In this document: positions 42,478 to 52,382 of the stretch, piece after piece
Layout: each line of letters opens with the position of its first letter
Position numbering within the stretch: position 1 is the stretch's first letter
DNA from: Pediococcus acidilactici DSM 20284
Lineage (GTDB): Bacteria > Bacillota > Bacilli > Lactobacillales > Lactobacillaceae
Direction of reading: 5' to 3'
Assembly (NCBI RefSeq): GCF_000146325.1
Contig: NZ_GL397067.1
Coordinates: forward strand, 1,634,860 to 1,698,859
DNA: 64,000 nt
Translations under genes and position numbers: made by a program
The notes under the pieces: model-generated
Database searches by the model: none
Told to the model about the DNA's origin: nothing
Seen by the model: only the letters and a program-made list of their open reading frames with translations

Positions 42478-44157
42478 TTAACGGAACATGGTCCGGGTTG
42501 CCTTCAAAAGCACCTTTGGATTCTTCTCGTAGTGGTGCACTGGGGTCATTTTTTCTTCAGGAATTCCTAAGAAATGGTAGACTGCCCGTTGTGCCGCCCG
42601 GAACGAGTATTGTTCGGTAAAGACCATGTCAAATGGCATTTCTGCAAATTGGCTGACAAACGCCAAGTTTTTCGAGTGCTTTGGCACTACTTCGGGACGG
42701 TCTCCGACAGCTCGCGTATTGAACAGTGCACTAGCGTACGGCATGTAAACCGGAATTACGTTAACGATGCTATCCATGATTTCCTCTTCATGGTAAACAA
42801 TGCTATCCGTTGCTTGATCAACTTCTGCCAAATGACCTAGTAATTCTTGCAGCATTTCTTTTCCGGTCATTTCAATTACCGGTTTGTCCACATAATCCCC
42901 ATTTTTACGTGGGAACATGAAGTAGCCCCAGAAGACCGTTTCGTTTTCCTTTTGGGCGTGGAAATGTGGTTGATGATGAACCACGATGGATAACAAATTA
43001 TTACTGTCTACCCAAGTATTTAAAGCATTCCCCGGTTCTTGTTGGGTAATCCGGCTAATTTGGTTTACCAAATAGTGGTTCTTCGTGGTTACCGTAAAGC
43101 TCATCCATTCACTTTGGGCACGGTCGTTAAAGAACTTGTCCGGATTTCCTAGATTATAGAAATGTTCGGTGGCTTGTTTCCATAATGCTGCGCTAGGAGC
43201 GTATTCCATATTTTCCTTAATTGGGGTGTTGAAATCACCAATCGATGAACTATCGGTAATCGCGCCGTTGATATCGAAAACGAGGTCATTTTCGTCAACC
43301 GGGATTGTGCCGGTTTGCTTATTTTCCCCTACGTCTTCGTACTCTAAGCCAGTAACGATGATATCATCGCGCAACGGAGTGTCCTTGAATTGGAAGGCGG
43401 TAATCTTACGGTTGTTGATAAAGGTAACCCCGTGGTCGCTCAAGTACTTACGCATCGGTAGAATGATACTTTCGTATTGGTTATACGGCGTTCTGGTAAC
43501 CCCTTCAAGGGTGTTAATCCGACTAAATTCCAGAATCATCCGGTTCATGTAACGCCGCAATTCCATTGCGGAACTTTCCTTCTTAAACGCAAAGGTAGTT
43601 TCCCACATGTACCAGAAGTTAGTGGTGAAAATGTGCGGACTATCCTTAAACCATTCTGCAATGCTGACGTCGTTAAGCTTTGCTTCTTGGCTTTCAGGCA
43701 TCATCATTAATTTGGTTAACAACTTCCGGTCTTGGTTATTAAATTGCATATGCGAATAGTCGTCCGCACCGCCATTATTCCGGATCCCGTTACGCTTATC
43801 CATTAGCCGGGCCACGTCATGGGTTGGATGAGCATGGTCAAAGTTTAAAATGTCATCCGTAACCGATTGCCCTGGGTGATCCAAAGACGGCACGCTCCGC
43901 AAAACGTCCCACAAGTTTTCATAGGTCTCTTCGTTAAGCATCCGACCGCCCTTGGCTAAAAAGCCCCGATCGTTAGATAGCCGCTGGTTGCCGTATTCCG
44001 TCTCGTAATCCGCAACCGCTGCCCCATCGTTAGCCCCGTGTTTATCGAGTCCGAACATGGTAATTTGATTACCGCTCCAACCACCATCACGAATCAAATA
44101 TACGCCGGCAGCTAAATTTGCAACTCCTGTACCAATCATAAACGCTTTTCTCATCAT
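42478..44157 (-). CDS. ohyA: Oleate hydratase
   Basis: A 559-residue FAD-dependent fatty acid hydratase (formerly myosin-cross-reactive antigen), which adds water to the cis-9 double bond of oleic and linoleic acids. FAD-binding motif GTGVANLAAGVYLIRDG near the N-terminus; NRGFLAKGGRMLNEETYE, FWYMWETTFAFKKESSA and VNVIPVYMPYASALFNTRA are family blocks. The usual 15-20 residue N-terminal tail before the FAD motif is absent. AAGGGGG lies 5-8 bases before two adjacent ATGs (44157, 44154). Single-gene unit. Confidence 0.93.
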   Translation of the reverse strand: MMRKAFMIGTGVANLAAGVYLIRDGGWSGNQITMFGLDKHGANDGAAVADYETEYGNQRLSNDRGFLAKGGRMLNEETYENLWDVLRSVPSLDHPGQSVTDDILNFDHAHPTHDVARLMDKRNGIRNNGGADDYSHMQFNNQDRKLLTKLMMMPESQEAKLNDVSIAEWFKDSPHIFTTNFWYMWETTFAFKKESSAMELRRYMNRMILEFSRINTLEGVTRTPYNQYESIILPMRKYLSDHGVTFINNRKITAFQFKDTPLRDDIIVTGLEYEDVGENKQTGTIPVDENDLVFDINGAITDSSSIGDFNTPIKENMEYAPSAALWKQATEHFYNLGNPDKFFNDRAQSEWMSFTVTTKNHYLVNQISRITQQEPGNALNTWVDSNNLLSIVVHHQPHFHAQKENETVFWGYFMFPRKNGDYVDKPVIEMTGKEMLQELLGHLAEVDQATDSIVYHEEEIMDSIVNVIPVYMPYASALFNTRAVGDRPEVVPKHSKNLAFVSQFAEMPFDMVFTEQYSFRAAQRAVYHFLGIPEEKMTPVHHYEKNPKVLLKATRTMFR

Positions 44158-44296
44158 CGATTCCCCCTTGTGGAAACAAACCTGATTATTCTTATATTTA
44201 AATTCAAGAATAGATTAACACGAAAAGCGAATTTTTGCGAGCGTTTACACTTGCGAATAAAAATTATTTTTTCTGGTACAAAAAAACTGCGAAAAC

Positions 44297-44340
44297 CAAA
44301 AAATGCTTTCCCAGAATTAAAAAATTCTAGAAAAGCATTT
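44297..44340 (-). terminator. Terminator after the small gene at 44390
   Basis: AAATGCTTT..AGAATT...AATTCT.GAAAAGCATTT stem with a T-run on the minus strand. Confidence 0.7.
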
Positions 44341-44389
44341 GAATTACTTGAATTGTATAATGCAAAAACAGGCCTTAAAAGCCAAGTAA

Positions 44390-44710
44390 TTATTCTTTAT
44401 TAGCACTGATATGATTTTCGTGTAAAATCGCGTTGAAGTCCTTCATAATCCGGTCATCTTTTTGCCATTCTTCCCACGAAGTCATGTTTTCGTCGGGCAT
44501 TTCGTAGCGTTCCCCGATGTATTTTTCATAATTAATTACATGTTGCGAATGCGATATGTTCAGCTGCATAATCCGCACTGATTTAATATAACCACGCTCG
44601 GCCGCTAGCTCAGCGCGACCATTCATCATCATGTTACCAATTTCAATGTATTTAGTACCATCCAAACGGGTAATCTCTTGAATCAAGGTGAATGTCTCAT
44701 TGCTCTTCAT
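44390..44710 (-). CDS. Hypothetical protein, 106 residues
   Basis: A small soluble protein without membrane segments. The N-terminal half (ETFTLIQEITRLDGTKYIEI, GRAELAAERGYIKSVRIMQL) looks like a compact alpha/beta domain; the C-terminal part is acidic and rich in Trp/Asn/Glu (NMTSWEEWQKDDRIMKDFN). GGAGG lies eight bases before the ATG, and a terminator follows, so it looks like a real single gene. I do not recognise the family. Confidence 0.6.
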   Translation of the reverse strand: MKSNETFTLIQEITRLDGTKYIEIGNMMMNGRAELAAERGYIKSVRIMQLNISHSQHVINYEKYIGERYEMPDENMTSWEEWQKDDRIMKDFNAILHENHISANKE

Positions 44711-44776
44711 TCTCTCGCCTCCACTTATCTAGTATAAAGCGCGTTACCGACTCCTGTCTAGAATTATTATGGCACC

Positions 44777-44809
44777 AAAAAAGGATCCGGACTTGTACGA
44801 GTCGGATCC
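44777..44809 (-). terminator. Terminator of glmS
   Basis: GGATCCGACTCGTACAAGTC then CGGATCC forms the stem on the minus strand, followed by TTTTTT, about 150 bases beyond the glmS stop. Confidence 0.75.
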
Positions 44810-44957
44810 AGCATAAGAGAGAAAGAGAATTGATTGTGCAGGTAGGAGATGCGCCACTACCTTACAACCCTATGTTAGCGCTTACACATAATAATGTCAA
44901 CCTAAATTTCAAAAATATTCAAATTAAAATTTAGGCGACTTTGCACTGCTCTTCCTC

Positions 44958-46775
44958 CTATTCTACCGTGACACTCTTAGCTAAATTACGCGGTTGGTCA
45001 ACGTTGTAACCCCGTTGCAAGCAAGCATAGTAAGCCAATAATTGAGCAGCAATGACGCTAACCAACGGCATCAACATTTCATCAACGTCAGGAAGAATTA
45101 CGTCATCCGTATTCTTGGCGAGGCTTTGGCTAGCGAAGGTAATCACCTGTGCTCCGCGTGAGATCACTTCTTCTAAATTGCTCCGGGTGTGATCGGCAGT
45201 TTTACCTTGGGTAATGATCCCGATAACCGGAGTCCCTTCTTCAATTAAGGCAATCGTGCCGTGCTTCAATTCGCCGGCTGCAAAACCTTCTGCTTGAATA
45301 TAAGAGATTTCCTTAAGCTTAAGGGAAGCTTCTAGGGCTACTGCATAATCTAACCCCCGGCCAATGTAAAAGGTGTTACGCGCCTTTAAAAGGGTGTCTT
45401 TGGCCAATTGTTCGATAGCTGCCTTTTCATCCACCACCGTTTGAATTGCGTTTGCCACCATGCTTAATTGTCCTGCAATGTCAAAATCAGTTGCCGCATT
45501 GATTTGCTTCATCCGCCCCATTGCTACCGCTAGAAGTGCTTCTACGGCAATTTGCGCGGTGTAGGCCTTGGTCGACGCTACCGCAATTTCCGGACCCGCT
45601 TCTAAGGTTGCCGAGAATTCTGCTTCGCGCGCCAACGTTGAGTTAGCCACGTTAGTAATCGTGAGGCTTGGCTTTTGCCATTCATCATTTACCCGGACTA
45701 AAACTTGCCGACTATCAGCAGTTTCACCACTTTGACTAAGGAAGATGAAGAAGGCATCTTTTTCAATAATTGGATCGTCGTAGGCAAATTCGGATGCTAG
45801 CACTACTTCCGTTGGCACCTTGGCAAAGCGTTCCAATAACTTCTTGCCCACTAAACCAGCATGATAACTGGTTCCCGCACCCACAATGTAAATTTTACCG
45901 GCTTGGTTTAATTTATCTAACATTGCTTTATCGAAATGAACTGCACCCTTTGAATCAAGGTATTTTTCTTCGATGCGCCGGATTACGGCTGGTTGCTCGT
46001 CAATTTCTTTTAACATGTAGTATGGGTAAGTTCCCTTATCAGCATCGGACTGGTCAATGTCAACTTCAAAAGGTTCCCGCTGAATTGCTTGGCCATCTGC
46101 ATCAAATAGCTCCACTTTATCAGGGGTGATTTTAACCACGTCGCCATCGTGCAACTCCACAAACCGTTTCGTCACGTTGATCATTGCTAAAGCATCGCTG
46201 CAAACTACGTTAAAGTCGTCGCCTACCCCAATTAATAACGGGCTCTTGTTCTTAGCTACAAAGAGGGTGTCCGGCATTTCCCGGTCCATTAAAACAAACG
46301 CGTACGAAGAATCCTTCAACAAGCTCAAAGTTTTCTTGAAAGCGTCCATGGTCGATAAACCTTCTTTAGCGAAGTGGTCAACTAATTGAACCACTACTTC
46401 AGTATCAGTATCGCTTTGGAAAGGCACGTCTGCTAAATAAGTTTGTTTTAACTCCTTGAAGTTTTGGATAACTCCGTTGTGCACGAGGTAAAACCGGTTG
46501 TCTGCTGAAAAATGCGGGTGCGCGTTAGCCACGCTCGGAATTCCGTGAGTTGCCCAGCGCGTGTGCCCAATTCCGGCACTGCCGTTCACGTCATCAGAAA
46601 GTTGAGCTTCTAAGTTTTGAATCTTTCCTTGCGCTTTAACTAGGTAATCCTTGTCTTGACCATTATTTACGTAAATTCCCGCAGAATCATATCCCCGGTA
46701 CTCCAATTTTTTCAAACCATTCACTAAAAGTTTCGTCGTATCTGCTCTACCTGTTACTCCAACAATTCCACACAT
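44958..46775 (-). CDS. glmS: Glutamine-fructose-6-phosphate aminotransferase
   Basis: A 605-residue enzyme making glucosamine 6-phosphate from fructose 6-phosphate and glutamine, the first step to UDP-GlcNAc. The N-terminal Cys2 (MCGIVGV) glutaminase domain has GHTRWATHG; two SIS domains follow (VGAGTSYHAGLVGKK, FLSQSGETADS, STKAYTAQ), and the C-terminus ends DQPRNLAKSVTVE as usual. AGGAGAACAGGGATT precedes the ATG. It is a single gene separated from glmM by a terminator and has its own promoter with dyad sites. No glmS ribozyme is seen in the 255-base leader. Confidence 0.96.
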   Translation of the reverse strand: MCGIVGVTGRADTTKLLVNGLKKLEYRGYDSAGIYVNNGQDKDYLVKAQGKIQNLEAQLSDDVNGSAGIGHTRWATHGIPSVANAHPHFSADNRFYLVHNGVIQNFKELKQTYLADVPFQSDTDTEVVVQLVDHFAKEGLSTMDAFKKTLSLLKDSSYAFVLMDREMPDTLFVAKNKSPLLIGVGDDFNVVCSDALAMINVTKRFVELHDGDVVKITPDKVELFDADGQAIQREPFEVDIDQSDADKGTYPYYMLKEIDEQPAVIRRIEEKYLDSKGAVHFDKAMLDKLNQAGKIYIVGAGTSYHAGLVGKKLLERFAKVPTEVVLASEFAYDDPIIEKDAFFIFLSQSGETADSRQVLVRVNDEWQKPSLTITNVANSTLAREAEFSATLEAGPEIAVASTKAYTAQIAVEALLAVAMGRMKQINAATDFDIAGQLSMVANAIQTVVDEKAAIEQLAKDTLLKARNTFYIGRGLDYAVALEASLKLKEISYIQAEGFAAGELKHGTIALIEEGTPVIGIITQGKTADHTRSNLEEVISRGAQVITFASQSLAKNTDDVILPDVDEMLMPLVSVIAAQLLAYYACLQRGYNVDQPRNLAKSVTVE

Positions 46776-46814
46776 AATCCCTGTTCTCCTAAATTCATCT
46801 ATTTGTTTTTATAT

Positions 46815-46898
46815 AATTGGTATAATTAACGATTCTTAATATATTACCGCTTAAGGCGATTGTCAAACATTATTTTTTGTAATTGGTATATATCAAAT
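46815..46898 (-). promoter_or_regulatory. glmS promoter bracketed by NagR-like sites
   Basis: On the minus strand, TTGACA (46861-46866) and TATATT (46838-46843) are 17 bases apart. TTTGATATATACCAAT (complement of 46882-46898) lies just upstream and GTTAATTATACCAATT (complement of 46815-46830) at the transcription start. Both resemble the GntR/NagR (YvoA) consensus ATTGGTATAGACCAAT, suggesting glucosamine-responsive repression. Confidence 0.6.
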
Positions 46899-46969
46899 GT
46901 GGGAATAGGTATAGCACAAGGGATTAGACCCCCTTAAATTTTTTACCCCAAACTCATTTTATTAGACAA

Positions 46970-47014
46970 TCAAAAACGGGCTAGAGATTTTCTCCGCCCG
47001 TTTCTTTTTTTTAT
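46970..47014. terminator. Terminator after glmM
   Basis: AAACGGGC..GAGA...TCTC.GCCCGTTT stem with T-runs on both strands between glmM and the glmS control region. Confidence 0.8.
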
Positions 47015-47030
47015 TATTTAATTACAGCCG

Positions 47031-48392
47031 TTAATCAACGCCAACTTCACTCTTAACTACCGCAACAATCCGGTCAACGTATTGGTTAACCGCTTCTTCA
47101 GTAGGAGCTTCCGCCATCACCCGAAGTAAGTCTTCAGTTCCGGAAGGACGAACTAATACCCGGCCTTCGCCAGCCATTTCGTCTTCAACCTTTTTAATAA
47201 TGTCCTTGATGGCTTGGTTTTCAAGCGCTAATTTCTTGTCTTGAACCCGTACGTTAACTAACTTTTGAGGATACGTAGTTACCTCGGCAGCTAATTCGGA
47301 AAGTTTTTTACCAGTTTGCTTAACCACGTACATTAACTGGATAGCCGTAAGCATGCCATCCCCAGTAGTGTTGTGGTCTAAGAAAATAATGTGGCCGGAT
47401 TGTTCCCCACCAAGGTTATAACCATCCTTCAACATTTCTTCCACCACGTAACGGTCACCAACTTGGGTTTTAACCGAATGCATACCGTGTTTTTCTAACG
47501 CTTTGTACATTCCGAGGTTACTCATTACGGTCGTTACCACGGTGTCTTCCTTAAGGCGACCCCGTTCACTTAGAAACTTCCCGCAGATGTACATGATCTT
47601 ATCACCGTCGACGATATTTCCCTTTTCGTCCACTGCGATACAACGGTCGCCGTCCCCATCAAAGGCAACTCCCATATCCGCGCCCTTTTCAACCACGAAT
47701 TTTGCTAGAGCTTCTGGATGAGTCGAGCCGACTCCCGCATTGATGTTTAACCCATCGGGATTGGTTGCCATCGTTTCAAATTCAGTATTTAAGTCAGCAA
47801 AGATTTGGGAAACGTAGCCGCTAGTAGCACCGTTAGCAGCGTCAACCGCGATATGTAACCCTTCTAGGTCGTCCGGAATCGTTTGTTCCAAGAATGCCGT
47901 GTAGTTTAACCCACCTTCAGGGTAATCCGTTACGGAACCAAGTCCCTTAGCCGATGGCCGGGGAAGGTTATCTTTTTCAGCATCTAAGAGAACTTCGATT
48001 TCAGCTTCCAATTCGTCAGATAGCTTGTAACCGTCCGAACCGAAGAACTTAATCCCATTATCCTCTACTGGATTGTGCGAAGCGGTAATCATCACTCCCG
48101 CGTCAGCTTCTTGCTTACGAACTAAGTAAGCAACCCCGGGCGTTGTAACGATTCCCATATCCATTACTTCGATTCCTACTGACAAAAGACCCGAAATCAA
48201 GGCGTGTTTTAACAACTGGCCAGAAACTCGAGTATCTCGTGAAACCAGCACCCGGGGACGCTGATCAGCATCCTTAGCGTGCTTAGTTAATACGTATCCG
48301 CCAGTTCGCCCTAATTGGAAAGCTAGTTCTGGTGTCAACGTTTCGTTTGCAATTCCACGAACTCCATCTGTACCAAAATACTTCAATTTCAT
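47031..48392 (-). CDS. glmM: Phosphoglucosamine mutase
   Basis: A 453-residue phosphohexomutase converting glucosamine 6-phosphate to the 1-phosphate. It starts [13 protein letters not shown], the phosphoserine is in TASHNP (about 101), the Mg-binding loop is DGDGDR, and RPSGTED lies near the C-terminus. The ATG at 48392 has AAGGAG upstream; nine codons further up lie beyond the SD. It is the third gene of the conserved cdaA-cdaR-glmM cluster; in Firmicutes GlmM can bind and restrain CdaA. Confidence 0.96.
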   Translation of the reverse strand: MKLKYFGTDGVRGIANETLTPELAFQLGRTGGYVLTKHAKDADQRPRVLVSRDTRVSGQLLKHALISGLLSVGIEVMDMGIVTTPGVAYLVRKQEADAGVMITASHNPVEDNGIKFFGSDGYKLSDELEAEIEVLLDAEKDNLPRPSAKGLGSVTDYPEGGLNYTAFLEQTIPDDLEGLHIAVDAANGATSGYVSQIFADLNTEFETMATNPDGLNINAGVGSTHPEALAKFVVEKGADMGVAFDGDGDRCIAVDEKGNIVDGDKIMYICGKFLSERGRLKEDTVVTTVMSNLGMYKALEKHGMHSVKTQVGDRYVVEEMLKDGYNLGGEQSGHIIFLDHNTTGDGMLTAIQLMYVVKQTGKKLSELAAEVTTYPQKLVNVRVQDKKLALENQAIKDIIKKVEDEMAGEGRVLVRPSGTEDLLRVMAEAPTEEAVNQYVDRIVAVVKSEVGVD

Positions 48393-48517
48393 TATTGAAA
48401 ATCTCCTTCTTTGCGACAAGACCTGTAGTCCGCCGTCAATCTCTTTTAACTCATTATCTAAATCACAAAATCAGCAATTTAATTAGCACAGCTCCCAAGC
48501 TAGTTTTCACTTATGAA

Positions 48518-49417
48518 TCACTGTTGGAGCTGCGGATTCCCGTCACTGCTAGTATCATCCACGGACGAACTCTCGTCACTACTTGCTGAACTCGAAGAAC
48601 TTTCTTCACTACTCGATGAGGATGCGCTACTTGCTGATTTTTCCGAACTGCTAGAAGAGGACGTAGCTTGACTGCTTGCCTCACTAGATTCCTTAGCTTT
48701 TTCTGTTTTCACCTTGGAAACTGGAATAGTGACATTTACCGATTGCGGAGTCAAGACTACATTTACAATGTTACCGTTTGAGTCCAAAGCTTGCAACACA
48801 GAACGCGCAGAAACATCCTCTGTAGTGTCACTAGGGACGTTAACGTCGGCAACCACTTGGCTAATCCGGTCAATTTCTGATGCGGAGCCCGTTGCTTGAA
48901 CCGTCGTTACCGAGGTCTTTACGTTCCCCATCGTATAGCCTTTCTTAACCATGTTAGTATCGTAACGGTAGCGAATTTCAAATTTCTTCGTCTTCCGGTG
49001 GGCAATTGTTATTTTGGATTTTTCTGGTTGGATTCGGTAACGAATATCCTTACCGAGTCCTTCCACTTGATACTTAACCGTATGCTTACCCGGTGCATAA
49101 TCCTGCAATGCAAGGTACACCTTAAAATTACGGGTGTTGGTTAAAGTGGTAATCATTGCGCTGGAGCCGGTCAACGTAATTTTAACGCGTTCTTGGTAAC
49201 CACTAACTACGTACTTACTTGAATCCACATCTAAATCCACCGGCATCGTAATTGTAGCCGTCTTGGTGGACATCAACGCGGTTTTATTCTGATTTGCGTC
49301 GGTCCCCGAAACCCGCGTTGAAGTAAGGTGATCGGTCTTTACGTACGCAAAAAGCAAAAGGGCTAAGACTAACGCAATCAACCGATAGCTAAAATTTTTG
49401 GTAAAAAATTTCTTCAT
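48518..49417 (-). CDS. cdaR: YbbR-domain regulator of the diadenylate cyclase, CdaR
   Basis: A 299-residue extracytoplasmic protein with an N-terminal anchor (NFSYRLIALVLALLLFAYV) and YbbR repeats over about residues 40-230 (TITMPVDLDVDSSKYVVSGY, KVYLALQDYAPGKHTVKY and SQVVADVNVPSDTTEDV). The final 70 residues are almost entirely Ser, Glu, Asp and Ala, a long low-complexity outer tail. CdaR modulates CdaA. It starts directly at the cdaA stop. Confidence 0.92.
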   Translation of the reverse strand: MKKFFTKNFSYRLIALVLALLLFAYVKTDHLTSTRVSGTDANQNKTALMSTKTATITMPVDLDVDSSKYVVSGYQERVKITLTGSSAMITTLTNTRNFKVYLALQDYAPGKHTVKYQVEGLGKDIRYRIQPEKSKITIAHRKTKKFEIRYRYDTNMVKKGYTMGNVKTSVTTVQATGSASEIDRISQVVADVNVPSDTTEDVSARSVLQALDSNGNIVNVVLTPQSVNVTIPVSKVKTEKAKESSEASSQATSSSSSSEKSASSASSSSSEESSSSSASSDESSSVDDTSSDGNPQLQQ

Positions 49418-50269
49418 CTAGTGCCGCCCCCTTTTTCCCTTAAAGAAGGCCGAAATATTTTCCGTAACCGAAGTGAAGAACGGGGTTGGCCCTTCATCAC
49501 TGGTAATTAATTGAGTCCGGAAATACCGTAAATAGGATTCTTGCGACATATCCCGCAATAGTTCGCCGTCCTTCATAATAGAAACTTCTCCAGTTTCTTC
49601 TGAGACTACGATGGTTAATGCATCGGTAACTTCACTCATTCCGACTGCCGCACGGTGACGAGTTCCAAGTTCCTTAGGGATTAAGTTGCTCTGTGACAAA
49701 GGCAAATAAGCAGCTGCCACGGCAATCTTACCGTTTTTAATAATCACCGCACCATCATGTAACGGGGTGTTCGGGATAAAAATATTGATTAACAGCTCTC
49801 CCGAAACGTCGGCATCCAGAGGAATTCCGGTTTCAATATAGTCATCAAGCCCGGTTTCCATCTGAATTGAAATCAACGCTCCAATTCGGCGTTTAGCCAT
49901 GTACTGAATTGCCTTATCCAACGCCTGAATCATTTTTTCTTCCGCTTCTTTTTGCGAATGGTTCTTTGCAAAAATCGACCCGCGACCTAAGTGTTCCAGT
50001 CCCCGGCGAATTTCCGGCTGAAAGATGATCACCATCGCAATTACTCCCCAATTGATGACCTGATTCATAATCCAGTAAACCGTGCTTAATCCGATATACC
50101 AGCTTCCCGCCATAATTATAATAATGACGATAATCCCACGAAATAACTGTACCGCTTTGGTTCCCCGCAGCAGCATAATCAATTCATAAATTACAAACCA
50201 AACCACGAGTACATCAATAATATTGATGACGTCGCTCCAAGTTAACAACTGGGACCAATTTATGTTCAT
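49418..50269 (-). CDS. cdaA: Membrane diadenylate cyclase CdaA
   Basis: A 283-residue enzyme making c-di-AMP from two ATP. Three N-terminal membrane helices (VLVVWFVIYELIMLL, RGIIVIIIIMAGSWYIGL, WGVIAMVIIFQPEIR) are followed by the DAC domain with the catalytic DGAVIIK and GTRHRAA motifs. SD GGAGGG precedes the ATG, and an extended -10 (TGGTATAAT, minus strand 50301-50309) lies about 30 bases upstream. First gene of cdaA-cdaR-glmM. Confidence 0.95.
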   Translation of the reverse strand: MNINWSQLLTWSDVINIIDVLVVWFVIYELIMLLRGTKAVQLFRGIIVIIIIMAGSWYIGLSTVYWIMNQVINWGVIAMVIIFQPEIRRGLEHLGRGSIFAKNHSQKEAEEKMIQALDKAIQYMAKRRIGALISIQMETGLDDYIETGIPLDADVSGELLINIFIPNTPLHDGAVIIKNGKIAVAAAYLPLSQSNLIPKELGTRHRAAVGMSEVTDALTIVVSEETGEVSIMKDGELLRDMSQESYLRYFRTQLITSDEGPTPFFTSVTENISAFFKGKRGRH

Positions 50270-50319
50270 ACCTGTCCCTCCAAATTCATATTCAGGGATA
50301 ATTATACCAGAGAGAATAT

Positions 50320-50421
50320 AAAGTGACCTCCTATTTGTTGCAGGGGGTTAATTTATCGCACATTTACGCTTCAAGTATGCATAACTGCACTTCACCTGCT
50401 TGTCAAATCGGAGGTCACTTC
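50320..50421 (-). other. Long-range hairpin between murB and cdaA
   Basis: AAGTGACCTCC (50321-50331) is exactly complementary to GGAGGTCACTT (50410-50420), enclosing about 78 bases. Inside, GCAGG/CCTGC and TGCA/TGCA pairings are possible. It can be the murB terminator, a structured RNA, or a small mobile palindrome. Its cdaA-proximal arm overlaps the position expected for the cdaA -35. Confidence 0.5.
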
Positions 50422-50436
50422 GTTTAAATATTCAAT

Positions 50437-51339
50437 TTATTTTTCTTCACCAATGATCCGGACTTCAGTTTCCAACTTAACCCCAAACTGTTTAAATACC
50501 GTGGCTTGCACATGGTGAATCACGTCTAAGTAGTCAGTTGCCGTAGCATTCCCGATGTTAATGATGAATCCGGCGTGCTTTTTAGAAACTTGGGCGCCGC
50601 CAATCGTGAAGCCTTGCAAACCAGCTTCATGAATTAACTTTCCGGTAAAGTAACCGGTGGGGCGTTTAAACACACTTCCGCACGATGGATATTCCAACGG
50701 CTGCTTGGAAGCACGGAGCCGATTCAGCTCATCCATCCGCGCCCGAATCTTAGTTTGATCGCCGGGACGCAACTTAAATGATGCTGAAATTACCACATCG
50801 TGATAATCCTGCACGCTGCTATGTCGGTAACCAAAATCCAATTCGTGATTATTCAGCCGTTTAATTTGGCCATCTGGCGTTAACACTTCGGCACTTTCCA
50901 CAATTTCACTGATTTCACCGCCATAAGCTCCGGCATTCATGAAAATCGCACCACCTACTGAACCCGGAATTCCAGCAGCGAACTCAAAACCGGTCAATCC
51001 CGATTGGTAAGCGACTTCGGTGGCTTGAATTAAAGCTGCCCCCGCTTCCGCAATCACGGTATTGCCGTTAACTTGGATATTGTCCATCTTGGTTAAGATT
51101 AAAACTAGTCCGCGAATTCCTCCGTCACGCACAATCAAATTACTTGCATTTCCAATCACCGTTAGGGGCGTAGCGGTTTCCTTAGCCCAAATCATCAACT
51201 GCTTAGTTTCAGTCACCGACTTGGGAAATACTAGCAAATCCGCTGGTCCGCCCGTTTGTGTATTGGTGTATTTTGACAACGGTTCATCTTTGTAGACCTT
51301 AATTTCTGGAAATGCCGCGGTTATTGATTGATCCATCAT
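50437..51339 (-). CDS. murB: UDP-N-acetylenolpyruvoylglucosamine reductase
   Basis: A 300-residue FAD enzyme that reduces UDP-GlcNAc-enolpyruvate to UDP-MurNAc. FAD-binding segments [14 protein letters not shown] and [15 protein letters not shown]; substrate domain with [19 protein letters not shown] and the catalytic Ser in [11 protein letters not shown]. The ATG at 51339 has AGAGGGGA upstream; a further 13 codons in frame precede the SD. Downstream of an oxidoreductase gene by about 60 bases. Confidence 0.95.
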   Translation of the reverse strand: MMDQSITAAFPEIKVYKDEPLSKYTNTQTGGPADLLVFPKSVTETKQLMIWAKETATPLTVIGNASNLIVRDGGIRGLVLILTKMDNIQVNGNTVIAEAGAALIQATEVAYQSGLTGFEFAAGIPGSVGGAIFMNAGAYGGEISEIVESAEVLTPDGQIKRLNNHELDFGYRHSSVQDYHDVVISASFKLRPGDQTKIRARMDELNRLRASKQPLEYPSCGSVFKRPTGYFTGKLIHEAGLQGFTIGGAQVSKKHAGFIINIGNATATDYLDVIHHVQATVFKQFGVKLETEVRIIGEEK

Positions 51340-51400
51340 ACTTTCCCCTCTTACCTCGTTTACATTGTGAATCCTCACGATTCATCGAAAATCTCTTCGC

Positions 51401-52318
51401 TTATTTTATCACTTTCATACTCTGGATTAAACGGTCACATAGCGTATGGGACTTAATCACCGAAGCCGGAGCTACCGGGTTGGGACCGTCATTTTCCACC
51501 GCCCGCAAAAAAGCTTCAATTAACGGCGCAAATCCCCGAGTTACCAGCATTTTTTGCCAGTCTGGCGTACTTTGGATCGTCCGTTTCCCGTCGTGATCAC
51601 GGGTTAACGTTTGTAAGTTTTCCACTCGGGCGACGCCGTGATCGCTAACTACCTCTGCTACTTCAGTATTCGCACCAGCGCGCAAATCAATTTGGGCCAC
51701 GCCAGAAGCATCCCCGTTGGTTAGTTCGACCTCCGCCCAGACCAACTGACCATCCTGTTCTCGTAGGCGGCCATCCACGTATTCCACTTTTGATGATCCC
51801 ATTAAAAACTGGACCAAATCAATTACGTGAATCATTAGGTCATAAACGGCAAACTGGGGACTTTGATTTTCCATCACCCGGGTCTTAGTTGCCCGAACTA
51901 AATGCGGGGTTCCCAATTGCCCGAACGCTTGGTGCAGTGGCGCAAACCGCCGATTAAATCCACAGGTTAATAACACGTGCTGCTCAGCAGCAATTTGGTA
52001 AAGTTCTTTCACCTCCGCCAAATTTTCTGAAATGGGTTTATCCACATAAACGTGAACCCCGTGTTGCAGAAACTTTTTGATAATCGCGTAATGGGTGGAG
52101 GTAGCGGTATGAATGAACACCGCCTGAACGTTTTCCTCAAACAAATCATCCATCCGGGTCGTCCCGTGTTGAAAACCGTACTTTTTCTGCAAATATTGCA
52201 ATTTTTCAGCTTGCCGGCTGACCAAGTACCACTCGAAGCGATCTTGCAACTGACTATCTACCGGCAAATAAGCCTTTTGAGCGATGTTCCCCAATCCAAT
52301 TACCCCAACTTTAATCAT
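51401..52318 (-). CDS. Gfo/Idh/MocA family oxidoreductase
   Basis: A 305-residue NAD(P)-dependent dehydrogenase. The Rossmann motif is VGVIGLGNIAQKAYLP, the EKP-like motif is VYVDKPIS (near residue 92), and the catalytic His region is YDLMIHVIDLVQFLMG. Members act on inositol, glucose-fructose and related sugars; the substrate is unknown here. The ATG at 52318 has AAAGGAG upstream. It may share a transcript with murB. Confidence 0.85.
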   Translation of the reverse strand: MIKVGVIGLGNIAQKAYLPVDSQLQDRFEWYLVSRQAEKLQYLQKKYGFQHGTTRMDDLFEENVQAVFIHTATSTHYAIIKKFLQHGVHVYVDKPISENLAEVKELYQIAAEQHVLLTCGFNRRFAPLHQAFGQLGTPHLVRATKTRVMENQSPQFAVYDLMIHVIDLVQFLMGSSKVEYVDGRLREQDGQLVWAEVELTNGDASGVAQIDLRAGANTEVAEVVSDHGVARVENLQTLTRDHDGKRTIQSTPDWQKMLVTRGFAPLIEAFLRAVENDGPNPVAPASVIKSHTLCDRLIQSMKVIK

Positions 52319-52382
52319 TGGAAAAACTCCTTTACGCACTAATCTTTATTCGTTAAACTTGACTTAAAATAATATAAGGACA

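Noticed and set aside
46776-47030. glmS ribozyme
   Set aside because: The leader lacks the conserved ribozyme core and instead has an ordinary promoter with dyads.
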